This document shows positions 62,178-64,000 of a stretch of DNA of 64,000 bases, piece by piece (the stretch's first letter is position 1; the number at the start of each line of letters is the position of its first letter). A program made the position numbers and the translations under genes. The notes beneath the pieces are model-generated. The model was not told where the DNA came from and did no database searches. It saw nothing but the letters and a program-made list of their open reading frames with translations. The DNA is from Onchocerca volvulus (lineage: Eukaryota; Nematoda; Chromadorea; Rhabditida; Onchocercidae). The stretch is from the NCBI GenBank assembly GCA_000499405.2, contig HG738139.1:256564-320563 (forward strand), given 5' to 3'.

Positions 62178-63728
62178 ATGGAAAAAAGACGAATAATTGC
62201 ATTAATTGATATGGATTGCTTTTATGTTCAGGTAGAACAACGTCTTCAACCTCACCTCTACGGTAAACCAGTCGCTGTTGTTCAACATAGCAGCGCCAAT
62301 AACCGAGGCGGTGGGTAAGTATTTGCAAGTGATTTGTCGAAATTTTGATCCGAATTGACTATATTTCTCGGTTTTCCAGGTTCTTACTTAAAAGCATTCC
62401 AAGTTTCTTTCCGATTTGCAGTTTTAAAATTTTGCATTCATTTATTAAATTCGTTACAAAAATAATTTTCGTGTAATTTTCAGTCGCAATCTTTTTAGAG
62501 AAGGTTATTTCCAGTGAAGATTATTTTATATTTATTCAAGTATTTTCAATCATTCCATCCTATTTAAATTATTTTATTGGTAACTTCAAACTTTTATATT
62601 TCATAGCAATCTGTCTTATTATTCATTACAGCTTACTTGCTGTTTCGTATGAAGCAAGATCTTTTGGTATCAAACGCGGTATGTTTGGTGAGCAAGCCAA
62701 GGCCTTATGTCCTGATTTGACACTTTGTTATGTACCTATTGGCGAATATATTGATAAGGCTGATATCACTCGTTACAGGTCGATTTGAAAATCGTTGTTG
62801 TAGTTATAAATAATTCAAATATTTATACTGGATGCAGAGTTGTAACGTTAAGTTTACTTATGATCATCATTATCCAGTATATAGAACTTTATATTTGCAA
62901 ATTTACAGTTTCGAAATTAATTCCAAATTTATCTTGAGTCTTTAAAGAAATTACTGTTGTTTTGAAAGTATGCATTGTAAATGTCGACCGATCTTGATCT
63001 TTTTTTTTTTCAATCATTTCAAAATCAAGAAGAAAGAAAGTATTGCAAAGCTATAATATTGGATGAAGAAGATTTCAGAGATGCATCTGCGGAAGTATTT
63101 AAAGTTTTGCATGAATTCGATTCCCGAATTATCGTTGAACGAGCATCGGTTGATGAAGCTTACTTAGATCTTAGTGCTTTAGTGCAGCATATCTTTGAAA
63201 CCACTAGTCCGTCGACTAAGGTATTTCTATTTTAACTTCATGTCAAATTTCCTTATATTTTTAACTTTTATCATTTGCTACTCAACGTAGTTTAATGTTA
63301 GTTTTTATTTCATATTTCATTGCGTTCCGAAGTACATTCATGAATATTAGACTTGCTAACCTATATTTATTCCACTTTTTGTCCTAGTGATTCCCTTGGT
63401 TAAATGTTTTGTCATTTTTAATATTAAAGAAGCATTGTTTTCTTTCAGATTCTTCTGGTAAAGTTCATTTTTATTAGTTAGCTTTTGTAACAATCTTCAT
63501 AAAAAAATGGAATCAAAATATAAGGTAAAGGAACAAAAATTTTCTGCTTGTACCAAAATGTTTAACTTACAGTATGGGAAATCTAATGCAATAGATTTAT
63601 TTCCAACAACACATGTTGCTGATGGAGCTGATATGAATGACGAGAAAATTTCTGGTTGGAAATATGATAGGATTGAGTCTTTGCACTCTTTTCTGTCAGA
63701 AGCATGCGAGACAAAGGATGAACACAAG
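62178..63728 (+). CDS. polh-1: DNA polymerase eta (Y-family), 5' part; runs off window
   Basis: Exons: 62178-62314, 62632-62778, 63079-63220, and an uncertain fourth at about 63525-63728; the rest lies beyond the window. The protein starts MEKRRIIALIDMDCFYVQVE, the Y-family catalytic motif with the metal-binding Asp residues (human VVALVDMDCFFVQVEQ). Then come QRLQPHLYGKPVAVVQ, GGGLLAVSYEARSFGIKRGM, CPDLTLCYVP, ADITRYRDASAEVFKVL and the second catalytic motif IIVERASVDEAYLDL. SVDEAYLDL with the GGG-(I/L)xAVSYEAR block distinguishes eta from kappa, iota and REV1. Exon 4 includes LFPTTHVADGA, like the LLPSTYIEGLP of human POLH. Its start is a weak AG (63523-63524) and its end a GTATTA donor. 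Pol eta bypasses UV dimers and other lesions in translesion synthesis. Confidence 0.92.
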
Positions 63729-64000
63729 GTATTAATGGATGTCATCTATTGCAGGCCAGGGGAGAAATTTCATAAAATTCAAGTCTTCTAAAGAGATCTT
63801 AAATGGCGAAGTTATAGACTGGTATTCGTAGAGATACTAAAAAAATTTCAAAATTCTTCCGAAATTTTGACAGTACTTAAGTTTTAAATTTTAATGAATG
63901 ATAATTTTTGAAGAAGTTTATTTCGTAATTGTTGTCGCTAAAAATCAAATGATATATGATTGAACAGTTGTGGTAAAAATTGATTTAGACATAAATGATA
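63729..64000 (+). other. Intron of polymerase eta, cut by the window end
   Basis: AT-rich sequence after the proposed donor at 63729. The next expected polymerase motif (the SAGISHNK-like region) is not present, so the following exon lies outside the window. Confidence 0.5.

Overview
This window looks like nuclear DNA from a parasitic nematode, probably a spirurid or filarial worm. It is very AT-rich and full of simple repeats. Its genes have many small exons with TTTTCAG-type acceptors, and spliced-leader-style acceptors sit 0-9 bases upstream of several start codons. The encoded proteins are nematode-like versions of conserved eukaryotic families. I see no rRNA, tRNA, CRISPR, Wolbachia-like or viral DNA. 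The species cannot be fixed by eye. All gene models were built by hand from splice signals, phase continuity and remembered protein families.

Layout. (1) 943-25371, plus strand: a 12-exon gene for a 1148-residue protein of the AUTS2/fibrosin/Tay Bridge type, with an 11.6 kb intron. (2) 27913-30269, minus: UBL3/MUB, a prenylated ubiquitin-fold protein, with a GC-AG last intron. (3) 30270-45797: about 15.5 kb with no convincing gene, rich in microsatellites, a 24-bp minisatellite and some unexplained open frames. (4) 45798-50433, plus: proteasome subunit alpha-2 (pas-2) followed by a TPR-less SGT1; the same gene order is known in C. elegans, so this is probably an operon. (5) 51433-60364, minus: five exon-rich transcription units in the direction RAD51C-like, HUS1, myosin essential light chain, TAF9, with RAD51C and HUS1 only about 200 bp apart. 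(6) 62178 to the window end, plus: the 5' part of DNA polymerase eta, divergent from RAD51C.

Biology. The right-hand end groups three genome-stability genes. A RAD51 paralogue (homologous recombination) and HUS1 (9-1-1 checkpoint clamp) appear to be co-transcribed, and translesion polymerase eta lies head to head with them. The middle pair links protein degradation (20S proteasome) with the HSP90 co-chaperone SGT1. The left-hand AUTS2-like gene is predicted to be a chromatin or transcription regulator with long alanine-, glutamine- and serine-rich disordered regions. The oddest molecular detail is a CG instead of AG at the intron 3 acceptor of the RAD51C-like gene.
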